A stretch of 11,845 nt of DNA, taken from the NCBI GenBank assembly GCA_002316235.1, contig DCDD01000170.1, forward strand, positions 1 to 11,845, written 5' to 3'. The notes under the pieces were generated by a model. It did not search any database and was not told the origin of the DNA. It worked only from the letters and a program-made list of their open reading frames with translations. This document shows, one piece after another, positions 1-6,711 of the stretch. The translations under genes and the position numbers were made by a program. Every line of letters begins with the position of its first letter. Position 1 is the first letter of the stretch. Source of the DNA: Bacteroidales bacterium UBA1064 (GTDB lineage: Bacteria; Bacteroidota; Bacteroidia; Bacteroidales; Tenuifilaceae).

Positions 1-374
1 TATTCGTCGCAGAAAACTACCCGTTTTATGCCCGCCTGAATGATTAGCTTGGCGCATTCCATGCACGGCGACGAGGTTACGTAAAGGGTTGCTCCTTCTG
101 AGCTATTTCCTGATTTAGCCACCTTGGTAATTGCATTTGCCTCGGCATGAAGAACATAAGGCTTAGTAAGACCATTCTCATCCTCACAGATGTTTTCAAA
201 ACCTGAGGGTGTTCCATTGTACCCATCAGATATTATCATTCTATTTTTGACAATAAGCGCTCCCACCTGCCTACGCTTACAGTAAGAGTTTTTTGCCCAA
301 ATTTTAGCCATTTCCAGATAACGTCTGTCAAACTGAAGCTGTTTGGGGTCATTAAAACTGGTCGTCTTATTCAT
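1..374 (-). CDS. dCMP deaminase (deoxycytidylate deaminase), 3' end cut by window edge
   Basis: The visible 124 residues form the N-terminal and central part of a ComEB-type deoxycytidylate deaminase, a cytosolic zinc enzyme that converts dCMP to dUMP for thymidylate synthesis. The zinc and catalytic motifs are clear: HAEANAI at about residues 76-82 (zinc His plus the proton-shuttling Glu) and SSPCMEC at about 101-107 (two zinc Cys). Upstream lies the family pattern GALIV...SDGYNGTPSGFENICEDE. Members are usually about 145-160 residues, so only a short C-terminal piece is missing to the left. The start ATG is at 374-372; MNKTTSFND is a short lead-in before the conserved FDRRYLEMAKIWA. No TAnnTTTG box lies between it and the tRNA-Leu gene about 107 bases upstream on the same strand, so co-transcription with the tRNA is possible. 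That last point is inference. Confidence 0.95.
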   Translation of the reverse strand, partial: MNKTTSFNDPKQLQFDRRYLEMAKIWAKNSYCKRRQVGALIVKNRMIISDGYNGTPSGFENICEDENGLTKPYVLHAEANAITKVAKSGNSSEGATLYVTSSPCMECAKLIIQAGIKRVVFCDE

Positions 375-481
375 GAAGGGCTAACGTTTGCAGCGTTTTT
401 GCTACTATAGATTTGAATTATAGCTGTACAGTAAACGGAGAAAATGAAGCAACTTTTAAGTAAAACTGGTGGTTGGATAAG

Positions 482-565
482 TACCCGGGGCCGGGATCGA
501 ACCGGCATGGTATTGCTACCACTGGTGTTTGAGACCAGCGCGTCTACCAATTCCGCCACCCGGGC
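482..565 (-). tRNA. tRNA-Leu (anticodon CAA, reads UUG)
   Basis: The minus strand folds into a class II tRNA with a long variable arm. The acceptor strand is GCCCGGG (565-559), closed by CCCGGGT with a G1-U72 wobble. The D-arm is the leucine-like GGCGGAATTGGTAGACGC. The anticodon stem is CTGGT/ACCAG with loop CTCAAAC, so the anticodon CAA lies at 531-529. The variable arm is TGGTA-GCAA-TACCA and the T-arm is GCCGG-TTCGATC-CCGGC. The discriminator base is A (482). CCA is not encoded: the next bases are C and T, so it must be added by nucleotidyltransferase. The long variable arm and the D-arm separate it from other CAA-like readings. Confidence 0.97.
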
Positions 566-592
566 AATACCGTTTCAAAGAATTTGAGGCTT

Positions 593-622
593 CAAAGATA
601 TAAAGTTTATTTCACAGCACAA
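593..622 (-). promoter_or_regulatory. Bacteroidetes-type promoter for tRNA-Leu
   Basis: The minus strand carries TATCTTTG (600-593), matching the TAnnTTTG -7 element, with a TTG (622-620) exactly 19 bases upstream as the -33 element. It lies 27 bases before the first tRNA base, leaving a short 5' leader for RNase P. This is the best-formed two-part promoter in the window. Confidence 0.7.
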
Positions 623-743
623 TAACAGGGCTTATTCTGTAGCCATTCTTAATTTAAAGTAATTGATTCACTGTTGCTGACCTTTAAATTATGTGATGGA
701 TTATAAACCAACTGGTTGAATTGTTTAACATTTGCCTGCAGAA

Positions 744-1655
744 CTAAAGAGCCTCGCTGATTGGTTTAAACCCCTCGCCAAGAATCTCGTTGGCATCAAT
801 AACTGTAATAAAAGCCTTAGGATCTATTTCACGAATGTAATCCTTAAGCATAAAAACCTCTCTGCGGGAAACGTTCGTGAAAATCAACTTTTTTTCCTCA
901 CCGCTATACATTCCCTTAACGCTAATAAGCGTTCCGCCTCTTTCGAGATCGTTGATGATTTTTGACCTCACCTCCTCGTAACGGTCGCTAATGATAAACA
1001 GGGCTTTATCGTAGCTGGCTCCCTCTATGGTCATATCTATCACCTTCCCCGTTATGTAGATCACCACCCATGAGTAGAGGGGGATTTTCCAATCCTTAAA
1101 TGCTACAAGCGCTATTAGAACGATGGTAGAGTCAACATAAATCATCAGCTGTCCTAATGGTAACCTGGTGTACTTTGCAATTATCATAGCAATAATGTCG
1201 GAACCGCCACTGGTTGCCTTTGATTTAAAAATCAGCCCAAGCCCGAAGCCAATTAGAACCCCTCCAAAAATTGACGAAAGTAGCATATCGTCCACAAGAG
1301 GATGGTAGCCATAAATCATGTGAAGGGTATCTATAAAAACCGACGACAAAATAAAGCCCACCACCGTTTTAACACCAAAACGTGGCCCAAGAATTTTAAT
1401 TCCTAAAATGGTAAGCGGAATGTTGAGTAGCAGGCCTACCGTCCCAATCGGAAATCCTTCGGGCGCCCAGGAAAACACGCCCTGGGTAAGGTAGTGTACA
1501 ATTATTCCGATTCCGTAAACACCTCCAGGTGCAATTCTATGGGGATCGATAAATAGCACGAACCCAGCAGCTAACACAAATGCACCAATTGTTATTAGGG
1601 TGTAGGCTTTAAACCAAGCCTTACTAAACAACTTTTCTTTCGTAACGTACGACAT
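744..1655 (-). CDS. YitT family membrane protein with DUF2179 domain
   Basis: This 303-residue protein has the YitT architecture. A hydrophobic N-terminal part has about five to six membrane segments, beginning with the run around TLITIGAFVLAAGFVLF. A soluble C-terminal DUF2179 domain of about 85 residues follows, recognisable from YDKALFIIS, the ERGGTLISVKGMY region, EIDPKAFITV and the closing LGEGF. The family is widespread and uncharacterised; a transport or sensing role is often guessed, and the sequence does not settle it. I chose ATG 1655-1653 (MSYVTKEK), not the ATG at 1700, because a TAnnTTTG box at 1681-1674 lies between them and the residues gained by the longer start do not look like part of the domain. 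The stop is TAG (746-744). It stands alone between the tRNA promoter region and a long gap. Confidence 0.9.
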   Translation of the reverse strand: MSYVTKEKLFSKAWFKAYTLITIGAFVLAAGFVLFIDPHRIAPGGVYGIGIIVHYLTQGVFSWAPEGFPIGTVGLLLNIPLTILGIKILGPRFGVKTVVGFILSSVFIDTLHMIYGYHPLVDDMLLSSIFGGVLIGFGLGLIFKSKATSGGSDIIAMIIAKYTRLPLGQLMIYVDSTIVLIALVAFKDWKIPLYSWVVIYITGKVIDMTIEGASYDKALFIISDRYEEVRSKIINDLERGGTLISVKGMYSGEEKKLIFTNVSRREVFMLKDYIREIDPKAFITVIDANEILGEGFKPISEAL

Positions 1656-1673
1656 ACAATATTTATTTTGCTG

Positions 1674-1681
1674 CAAAGGTA
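1674..1681 (-). promoter_or_regulatory. -7 promoter box for the YitT-family gene
   Basis: TACCTTTG on the minus strand matches TAnnTTTG, 18 bases before the chosen ATG at 1655. A TTG at 1700-1698 lies 16 bases upstream, closer than the usual 19 or so, so the -33 half is weak. If used, the mRNA leader would be only about a dozen bases. Confidence 0.5.
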
Positions 1682-1861
1682 AGTAAAAAACACCATGCAA
1701 GTGGCTGTGGCATTAAAACTTGCCCGCTTAAGTAAAAATTAAAATATTTTTATTCGGGTTATTTTCTGGTTGTTGTGATTTATGATTAAATATTTACTAC
1801 AGTGTTTGAAAAGCTTATCTCCAATATTTACATTTAAAGAACGGGTAATAAAGGTGTTGGG

Positions 1862-2041
1862 TTAATCGCTGGTTGAGCCACTTAGTGCGCTATCCATCCA
1901 TTCAGAAATTTTAATTTTTTTGTGGTAACCCTCGAACCGTAATCCCTCCGTTAGTTCGATTATATGAGCATCCCGTCTGAAAGCGTTTTCACAAAATATT
2001 AGCACTTTTAAACAATACCAACCATGGTGGTGATGGGTAAA
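1862..2041 (-). pseudogene. Unidentified protein remnant or very small gene lacking a normal start
   Basis: A frame open for 59 codons runs on the minus strand from just after a TAG (2044-2042) to TAA (1864-1862), with no ATG in a usable position. Its translation looks like real protein and not a random frame: it includes LKVLIFCENAFRRDAHIIEL, then a charged stretch with LRFEGYHKKIKISEW, and ends SALSGSTSD. It starts with four histidines in a row. A GTG at 2005-2003 is the only alternative start inside the conserved-looking part, and nothing upstream resembles a ribosome site. The segment is visibly less AT-rich than the DNA immediately upstream of it. The simplest reading is the 3' end of a decayed gene whose 5' part has eroded into the AT-rich stretch. 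I do not recognise the family. It may also be chance. Confidence 0.35.
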
Positions 2042-2265
2042 CTAATCAGAAAGACAACGGAGTGCTATAAATCATAATTACATTATAATATGCTCATAAC
2101 CTGTAATATTAACATTTTTATATGATGTTTGAGTTCAGATAATCAATATTTTTCTTCTCATTTATATTAATTAAAGTTATATATCTCTTTATCATTCAAC
2201 AGTATAAAATTAAATTTAACGATAAACCCATTCAGCTGTCAACTTTAGGCTAAATCATGGATTTT

Positions 2266-3342
2266 TCAAATTCTTCCATATCTATCAACCACTGAATTTA
2301 CCTTACTAATAATCATTTCGGGGGTGATTCGGTTTAAACATGCGTAGTCCTTACGGAAACAAGGCTTGTTCCCATACACCGAGCAAGGGCGACAGGACAA
2401 CTCAACTTCTACGGTGTTATCGGCGTTCTGCTTCCACCCGTAAAATCCCGCAAAACGATGGGTGGCGCCCCAAATGCTCACAACCGGAGTGTTAACAAGC
2501 GAAGCAAGGTGCATATTGGCAGAGTCCATGGATATAAGCACGTCCAAATTAGAAATAATTTTAAGCTCGTTTAAAATACTGTATTTACCGGCAACTGAAA
2601 ATGTATTTGTGTATTTTTTTGCCCACTCCTCCAGCAACTCCTTTTCAAAATTTCTACCACCAATAAGCACTATCTTATAACTCTTATTTGCTGCCAATCT
2701 CGACACAACGGCTTCCATCAGGTTGAGCGGATATATCTTCCCTTTATGCTTTGCAAAAGGAGCTACACCTATCCAGGTGCCACTTTTATACCCCAGGTAT
2801 GCACTAATATCATCAGGCAACCGGGCCTCGTCAAATAAGTAATCGAAATCGCTACTAACGACCAGGTTCAAGTGACGAAAAACATCTGCATAGCGTTCGG
2901 TAGTAGGCTTCAACTCTACCAATTTTTTATTCTTTACGCTACATAGTTGTTTTTTCTCCTTTCTTCCCTTGTCTATTACCTCATAGCGTATTCCACCAAT
3001 CCTAAACAAAACGCCAATAACCCGGCTTCTAATTACATTGTGCAAATCGGCTACAGCATCAAACCTATCAAGATTTTTAAGCTCCCTGAAAAGTTTAAAA
3101 ATCCCCCAAAAACCCTTATGGCGATTCTTGGTGTCGGCTTCATAAAATTGAATTCCAGGAATTTGGCTAACTATGTCGCGAGCAAAGCTCTGCGATACAA
3201 AAGTAACGCGAACGTCAGGGTTGTGCTTTACTACCGACCAGAGAACAGGAACGGTCATGGCAACATCACCAATGGCGCTGAGGCGGATTACCAAAAGTTT
3301 CTTCGGTTTGTTCTCCTTAAGGGTTGGTTTCATTCTTGCCAT
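2266..3342 (-). CDS. Glycosyltransferase family 9 (heptosyltransferase-like)
   Basis: The 358-residue product matches GT9, the ADP-heptose:LPS heptosyltransferase family of GT-B enzymes, which transfer a sugar from a nucleotide donor during lipopolysaccharide core or other surface glycan assembly on the cytoplasmic face of the membrane. The first Rossmann half starts with KKLLVIRLSAIGDVAMTVP (residues 14-32), whose RLSAIGD is the family hallmark. The second half carries VLIGG near 224 and SMDSANMHLASL...TPVVSIWGATH, corresponding to the donor-binding (D)SGPMH-A...GP-T region. The C-terminus holds CRPCSVYGNKPC, a Cys-rich tail common in this family. Start ATG 3342 gives MARMKPTL; ATG 3333 is an equal alternative. 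The gene overlaps the 3' end of the DUF4254 gene by 26 bases, so the two are surely translated from one message. The exact sugar is not evident. Confidence 0.93.
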   Translation of the reverse strand: MARMKPTLKENKPKKLLVIRLSAIGDVAMTVPVLWSVVKHNPDVRVTFVSQSFARDIVSQIPGIQFYEADTKNRHKGFWGIFKLFRELKNLDRFDAVADLHNVIRSRVIGVLFRIGGIRYEVIDKGRKEKKQLCSVKNKKLVELKPTTERYADVFRHLNLVVSSDFDYLFDEARLPDDISAYLGYKSGTWIGVAPFAKHKGKIYPLNLMEAVVSRLAANKSYKIVLIGGRNFEKELLEEWAKKYTNTFSVAGKYSILNELKIISNLDVLISMDSANMHLASLVNTPVVSIWGATHRFAGFYGWKQNADNTVEVELSCRPCSVYGNKPCFRKDYACLNRITPEMIISKVNSVVDRYGRI

Positions 3343-3940
3343 AAAGAATGGGGTTCAGAGAGGGATCGTTATACATTTTCATTTGCCTGTATACCTTCAT
3401 ATACTTTCTGCCATTGGCAATGTCGTCCAACAACTGATCTATTGCCATGGAGAGATCTTTTCGTTGCTCCAGTAAAATAGTTAATTTTTGTCGGCAAGTA
3501 GCCACATGATCAGCTGAAGCATTAGTTCTGCTAACCTCCTGTTCCATGTGGTAAATTTTTAGGGCTAGAATGGAGAGCCTGTCAACTGCCCATGCCGGGC
3601 TTTCGGTATTGATTGTAGCCCCATTTTGGGGGCGAACATCTTTAAAGTATTCTAAAAAGTAGCTGTCAATTTGCTCAACCAAATCGGTTCTATCTTGATT
3701 TGACTTGTCGATTCTTCGTTTTAGCAGAAGCGCTTTTTCGGGATTGATGTTCGGGTCGCGAATCAAATCTTCCAGGTGCCACTGAACTGCATCAATCCAA
3801 TTCTTAATGAAGAGGGAGTGCTCGATGGTGTTACTTTTATAAGGAACGTTTGGGTTAGCATCCACATTATCCATAGTGTGGTAGTATTTTGTGCATTCAT
3901 CAAAAATGTTATTGCACAACTCGCTAAAATTCTTAACCAT
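3317..3940 (-). CDS. DUF4254 domain-containing protein
   Basis: This 207-residue soluble, mostly helical protein is recognisable as DUF4254 from AVQWHLEDLIRDP (residues 51-63), the IDKSNQDRTDLVEQID block (77-92) and the C-terminal YNDPSLNPILYG (191-202). No signal peptide or membrane segment is present. The family has no established function. In Bacteroidetes it is found next to GT9-type glycosyltransferases, as here, where the downstream GT9 gene starts inside its last 26 bases. That tight coupling suggests a joint role in surface glycan assembly, perhaps as a partner or regulator of the transferase; this is inference. Start ATG 3940-3938 (MVKNFSEL) is the first in frame. A perfect 15-base palindrome lies 11 bases upstream. 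Confidence 0.85.
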   Translation of the reverse strand: MVKNFSELCNNIFDECTKYYHTMDNVDANPNVPYKSNTIEHSLFIKNWIDAVQWHLEDLIRDPNINPEKALLLKRRIDKSNQDRTDLVEQIDSYFLEYFKDVRPQNGATINTESPAWAVDRLSILALKIYHMEQEVSRTNASADHVATCRQKLTILLEQRKDLSMAIDQLLDDIANGRKYMKVYRQMKMYNDPSLNPILYGKNETNP

Positions 3941-3951
3941 AGTTAATTTAT

Positions 3952-3966
3952 ATTAAGTTACTTAAT
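3952..3966. repeat. Perfect 15-base palindrome before the DUF4254 gene
   Basis: ATTAAGT-T-ACTTAAT has perfect 7-base arms around one base and sits 11 bases upstream of the DUF4254 start. The position suits either a repressor operator or a small hairpin in the leader. No TAnnTTTG box is seen for this gene pair between 3941 and 4206, so what drives the operon is unclear. AT-rich DNA produces such palindromes by chance fairly easily. Confidence 0.35.
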
Positions 3967-4120
3967 GATATATTTAAATAAATTCAATGATTAACAATTC
4001 AAAAAGATCTTTTGTGGTTATTACAATCACCGATTTAAGCAATGTGCCGAAATCCTTGTAAAAATCTTTAAACCATCATCTAAAATAAAAATTTCAACTT
4101 GAGCATTTATAATTTTGTTT

Positions 4121-4137
4121 ATCAATCATGTATTGAT
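4121..4137. repeat. Short inverted repeat downstream of the U32 gene
   Basis: ATCAAT-CATGT-ATTGAT has perfect 6-base arms and lies about 70 bases beyond the stop of the U32-family gene. It is AT-rich and not followed by a T-tract on the minus strand, so it is at best a weak terminator or RNA-processing hairpin. Confidence 0.2.
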
Positions 4138-4206
4138 GTTTCTGAAAATATCACTTAAAACATTCTACCCATTCCTAAGTTAACGCTTGGGTGGTATAGG
4201 CTGCAA

Positions 4207-5454
4207 TCAAGGCTTAGAATAAATAATCCTGTAAAGCTTATCGGAGCGACGAACCTTTGATGGGACAGGAATAGAGCACGGAAGTCCCTTTGGAGCAAAG
4301 CTGGCCTGCTGGTTATCAACACGTATTTCGGATACCAGTGTTTCAATAACGCCGGTAGTAGGCCCTATTATTAAAACCTTATCATTAAGGTATAGCTCCG
4401 TTGCCTCAACGTTTAGCTCGGCAACTCCCATGTCGGAAAAGTAGTTGCTAATTTTTCCCACATACTGCTTGCGTTCCGTTGCGATATTTCCATAGGAATT
4501 GCTCCACTCCCCCAACTTGCGCCCAAGGTAGTAACCATCCCAAAAGCCCCTATTGAATACCGATGTAAGCCGTTTAGTCCAACCTTCAACCTTGTCGGGT
4601 GTATATTGGCCTGAAACAATTGCTTCAACTGCCTCAGCGTAGCAGGATGTTACGGTTTTTACATACTCGGGACCCCTAGCCCGTCCTTCAATTTTAAGCA
4701 CCCTAATGCCCGCATCAAGAATTTGATCGAGAAAGGAAATAGTGCAGAGGTCTTTAGGTGACATGATGTATTCGTTGTCTATTTCGAGCTGCGAGCCGGT
4801 TTCGTTATCGGTTACCGTATAGCTTCTCCTGCAAATTTGCAGGCATTCGCCTCGATTGGCAGAATAATTCTTTTGGTGGAGGCTAAGGTAGCACTTCCCG
4901 GAGATGGCCATACAAAGTGCTCCATGAACAAAAAGTTCAAGCCTAACCTTGTTCCCCGAGGGACCATTAATGTTATGCTTATGAATTCCTTCCGAAATTA
5001 ATTTGACCTGCTGAAGGTTGAGCTCCCTGGCAAGCACTACCACATCGGCCCACTGCGAGTAAAACCTTAACGAGTGGGTATTGCTTATATTTAGCTGCGT
5101 TGAAAGATGAACTTCGACTCCTACCTGACGGGCATACTCCATTGCGGCCTGGTCTGAAACAATTACCGCGGAAACCCTGGCCTTTTTGGCAGTGTCAATT
5201 AACCTATGCATGTCGTCTATGTCCTCATCATAAAGCACGGTATTTACGGTCAGGTAGGTTTTAACATTGCTTGCTGAGCAAATGCGAACAATTTCGTAAA
5301 GGTCGTCTTCAAGAAAGTTGACGCTGGATTTAGCCCGCATATTTAATTTACCGACTCCGAAGTAAACAGCATCGGCACCCCCTTGAATTGCAGCCATCAG
5401 CGATTCAAAGTTTCCCGCAGGAGCCATAACTTCTATATCCGAACGTCTCATCAT
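4207..5454 (-). CDS. U32 'peptidase' family protein, probable tRNA/rRNA hydroxylation factor
   Basis: The 415-residue product carries the U32 signature at residues 173-191: ELFVHGALCMAISGKCYLS, matching E-x-F-x2-G-[SA]-x-C-x4-G-x-C-x-[LIVM]-S with one extra residue before the second Gly. It opens with IEVMAPAGNFESLMAAIQGG, the start of the TIM-barrel-like domain. Cysteines C181, C188, C204, C208 and the later SPKDLC (C237) fit the cluster thought to hold an iron-sulfur centre. Family members with known roles are TrhP (YegQ; 5-hydroxyuridine in tRNA) and RlhA (YdcP; hydroxycytidine in 23S rRNA). At 415 residues it is closer to TrhP (about 450) than to RlhA (about 650), but I cannot assign it firmly, and protease activity is doubtful for most of the family. 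ATG 5454 begins MMRRSDIE; ATG 5451 is an equal choice. It is divergent from the nucleotidyltransferase gene. Confidence 0.92.
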   Translation of the reverse strand: MMRRSDIEVMAPAGNFESLMAAIQGGADAVYFGVGKLNMRAKSSVNFLEDDLYEIVRICSASNVKTYLTVNTVLYDEDIDDMHRLIDTAKKARVSAVIVSDQAAMEYARQVGVEVHLSTQLNISNTHSLRFYSQWADVVVLARELNLQQVKLISEGIHKHNINGPSGNKVRLELFVHGALCMAISGKCYLSLHQKNYSANRGECLQICRRSYTVTDNETGSQLEIDNEYIMSPKDLCTISFLDQILDAGIRVLKIEGRARGPEYVKTVTSCYAEAVEAIVSGQYTPDKVEGWTKRLTSVFNRGFWDGYYLGRKLGEWSNSYGNIATERKQYVGKISNYFSDMGVAELNVEATELYLNDKVLIIGPTTGVIETLVSEIRVDNQQASFAPKGLPCSIPVPSKVRRSDKLYRIIYSKP

Positions 5455-5470
5455 TAAGCCCTTGTTTCTG

Positions 5471-5478
5471 CAAAAGTA
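5471..5478 (-). promoter_or_regulatory. -7 promoter box for the U32-family gene
   Basis: TACTTTTG on the minus strand matches TAnnTTTG and ends 16 bases before the ATG at 5454, giving a leader of about ten bases. No TTG is present at the usual -33 distance; that spacer is occupied by the dyad at 5478-5500. Confidence 0.55.
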
Positions 5479-5500
5479 GGTATTTTAACTGTTAATACCT
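5478..5500. promoter_or_regulatory. Candidate operator dyad in the U32 promoter
   Basis: A 23-base dyad, AGGTA-TT-TTAAC-T-GTTAA-TACCT, has two nested perfect 5-base arms with a two-base TT bulge on one side. Read without the inner part it is AGGTATT...AATACCT, a perfect 7-base repeat spaced by nine. It abuts the -7 box and fills the spacer where RNA polymerase would sit, the expected place for a repressor, or for an activator replacing the missing -33 contact. The regulator is not identifiable. Confidence 0.45.
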
Positions 5501-5662
5501 TTAAGCTATTTGTATAGAAAGAAATTTAATGTTTAAACTTTTAGTTTAATTGCTGATTCTATGTGGCTATATATATGGACTTTATCGTTATTATTATCAA
5601 ATTATATTGCTAAAAATATCAAAATTCGAATGGTTGGTTTACCATAGCTGTGCCATAAATGC

Positions 5663-5670
5663 TACTTTTG
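5663..5670 (+). promoter_or_regulatory. -7 promoter box for the nucleotidyltransferase gene
   Basis: TACTTTTG on the plus strand matches TAnnTTTG and ends 34 bases before ATG 5705. A TTG at 5634-5636 is 26 bases upstream, longer than usual. A small dyad, ATGGT-TGGTTT-ACCAT (5630-5645), covers the -33 zone. Confidence 0.5.
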
Positions 5671-5704
5671 TCAACCCTAAAAATTTAAGTTTGTAAAATA
5701 TACC

Positions 5705-6610
5705 ATGATGAAGCCAACGCTAATTATCCTGGCTGCCGGAATGGGCAGCCGATATGGTGGTTTAAAGCAGGTTGATGGTCTGGGGCCATACGGCGAAACA
5801 ATAATTGATTACTCGGTTTACGATGCCATTCGGGCTGGTTTTGGAAAAGTTATTTTTGTTATCCGCCGCAGTATCGAGGAAGATTTTATGAAAATTTTTG
5901 GAAACAGGTTTAGCCGTGATGTTAATTTTGATATAGTCTTTCAGGAGCTTAACATGCTTCCCGATAACATTACCTGTCCTCCGGAAAGGGAAAAACCCTG
6001 GGGTACAGCTCATGCTGTTTGGGTAGCCCGTAAAATGGTTAACGAGCCTTTTGCCGTTATAAATGCTGATGATTTTTATGGTTACGATACATTTAAAACT
6101 CTGGCAAATGAGCTCTCAAGAAGCAATCTTAAAAACGGCCAATACTTTATGGTGGGATTCAGGCTCAACAATACACTCTCTGAACAAGGGTCTGTGTCTA
6201 GGGGCGCTTGTGAAGTTGACAACGCATCATTTCTTAAGAGTATTGTTGAGTTTACCAGGATTCAAAGGGTTGATGGGAAAATATTTAATATAGACGACTC
6301 GGGTAACCGCATTGAGCTAGACGGCAGCATGCTGGTATCGATGAATTTCTGGGGGTTTACTCAGGACTTTTTTACCCTTACAGAAACATTGCTTAAAGAG
6401 TTTTTAAACGGGATCCCCGATCACAAAAAATCGGAAATATATATACCAACAGTTGTCAACCGTGCCATTCAGGATGGATTGGCAACATGTAAGGTTCTTT
6501 CTACTACTTCCGAATGGTTTGGGGTTACCTATCCTGGCGATAAAATTCATGTGGTTGATCAGCTCAGGAAGCTAACGCTTAATGGCGTATATCCGTCGCC
6601 CTTATGGTAA
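5705..6610 (+). CDS. Sugar-phosphate nucleotidyltransferase (NTP-transferase family)
   Basis: This 301-residue cytosolic enzyme belongs to the NTP_transferase family, which couples an NTP with a sugar 1-phosphate to give an NDP-sugar. The glycine-rich nucleotide loop and catalytic Lys are present as LAAGMGSRYGGLKQ (residues 9-22, with GMGSR at 12-16 and K21). PWGTAHAV (98-105) contacts the base, and NADDFYG (120-126) supplies the metal-binding Asp. The C-terminal part (EIYIPTVV, then EWFGVTYPGDK) resembles uncharacterised family members common in Bacteroidetes. The length and lack of a left-handed beta-helix tail rule out GlmU-type enzymes. The product sugar cannot be told from the sequence. 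It is the only plus-strand gene supported here, with its own -7 box, and is convergent with deoC. ATG 5708 is an alternative start, one codon shorter. Confidence 0.9.
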   Translation: MMKPTLIILAAGMGSRYGGLKQVDGLGPYGETIIDYSVYDAIRAGFGKVIFVIRRSIEEDFMKIFGNRFSRDVNFDIVFQELNMLPDNITCPPEREKPWGTAHAVWVARKMVNEPFAVINADDFYGYDTFKTLANELSRSNLKNGQYFMVGFRLNNTLSEQGSVSRGACEVDNASFLKSIVEFTRIQRVDGKIFNIDDSGNRIELDGSMLVSMNFWGFTQDFFTLTETLLKEFLNGIPDHKKSEIYIPTVVNRAIQDGLATCKVLSTTSEWFGVTYPGDKIHVVDQLRKLTLNGVYPSPLW

Positions 6611-6629
6611 AAAGAGGTTTTCAGGAGCC

Positions 6630-6658
6630 TAGCCCAGGGATAAAGCAACCTTTGGCTA
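6630..6658. terminator. Possible terminator hairpin between convergent genes
   Basis: TAGCC-C-AGG (6630-6638) can pair with CCT-TT-GGCTA (6649-6658) around a ten-base loop, giving eight pairs with one small internal loop. It lies 20 bases after the nucleotidyltransferase stop and about 55 bases beyond the deoC stop on the other strand, so it could serve either. No clear T-tract follows on either strand, which keeps confidence low. Confidence 0.3.
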
Positions 6659-6711
6659 AATAAGCGCTTTCTTCAATTATATAAAAAAACTTGTTCTGTA
6701 TGTTCTGAGAC

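Larger units (their letters stand above)
1656..2265. other. 610-base intergenic stretch without an intact gene
   Basis: Apart from the -7 box at 1674-1681 and the remnant at 1862-2041, I see no supportable gene. From about 2041 to 2230 the DNA is extremely AT-rich and has stops in all frames. The only inverted repeats here are short and AT-only. No T-tract terminator hairpin is convincing for the gene ending at 2266. Confidence 0.6.

Noticed and set aside
371..559. 62-codon minus-strand open frame over the tRNA
   Set aside because: It is mostly the tRNA-Leu sequence read as codons and has no protein-like features.
705..718. Inverted repeat AACCA-AC-TGGTT downstream of the YitT gene
   Set aside because: The arms are only five bases, the loop is too tight to form well, and no T-tract follows.
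1656..1700. Longer start for the YitT-family gene at ATG 1700
   Set aside because: The 15 added residues do not fit the family, and a TAnnTTTG box lies inside the added stretch, so transcription probably begins downstream of that ATG.
2947..3480. 177-codon plus-strand open frame opposite the GT9 and DUF4254 genes
   Set aside because: It is antisense to two well-supported genes, shows no domain, and straddles their junction; it is a shadow frame.
4155..4346. 63-codon minus-strand frame at the U32 gene 3' end
   Set aside because: It overlaps the U32 coding region in another frame and runs into non-coding DNA; no recognisable features.
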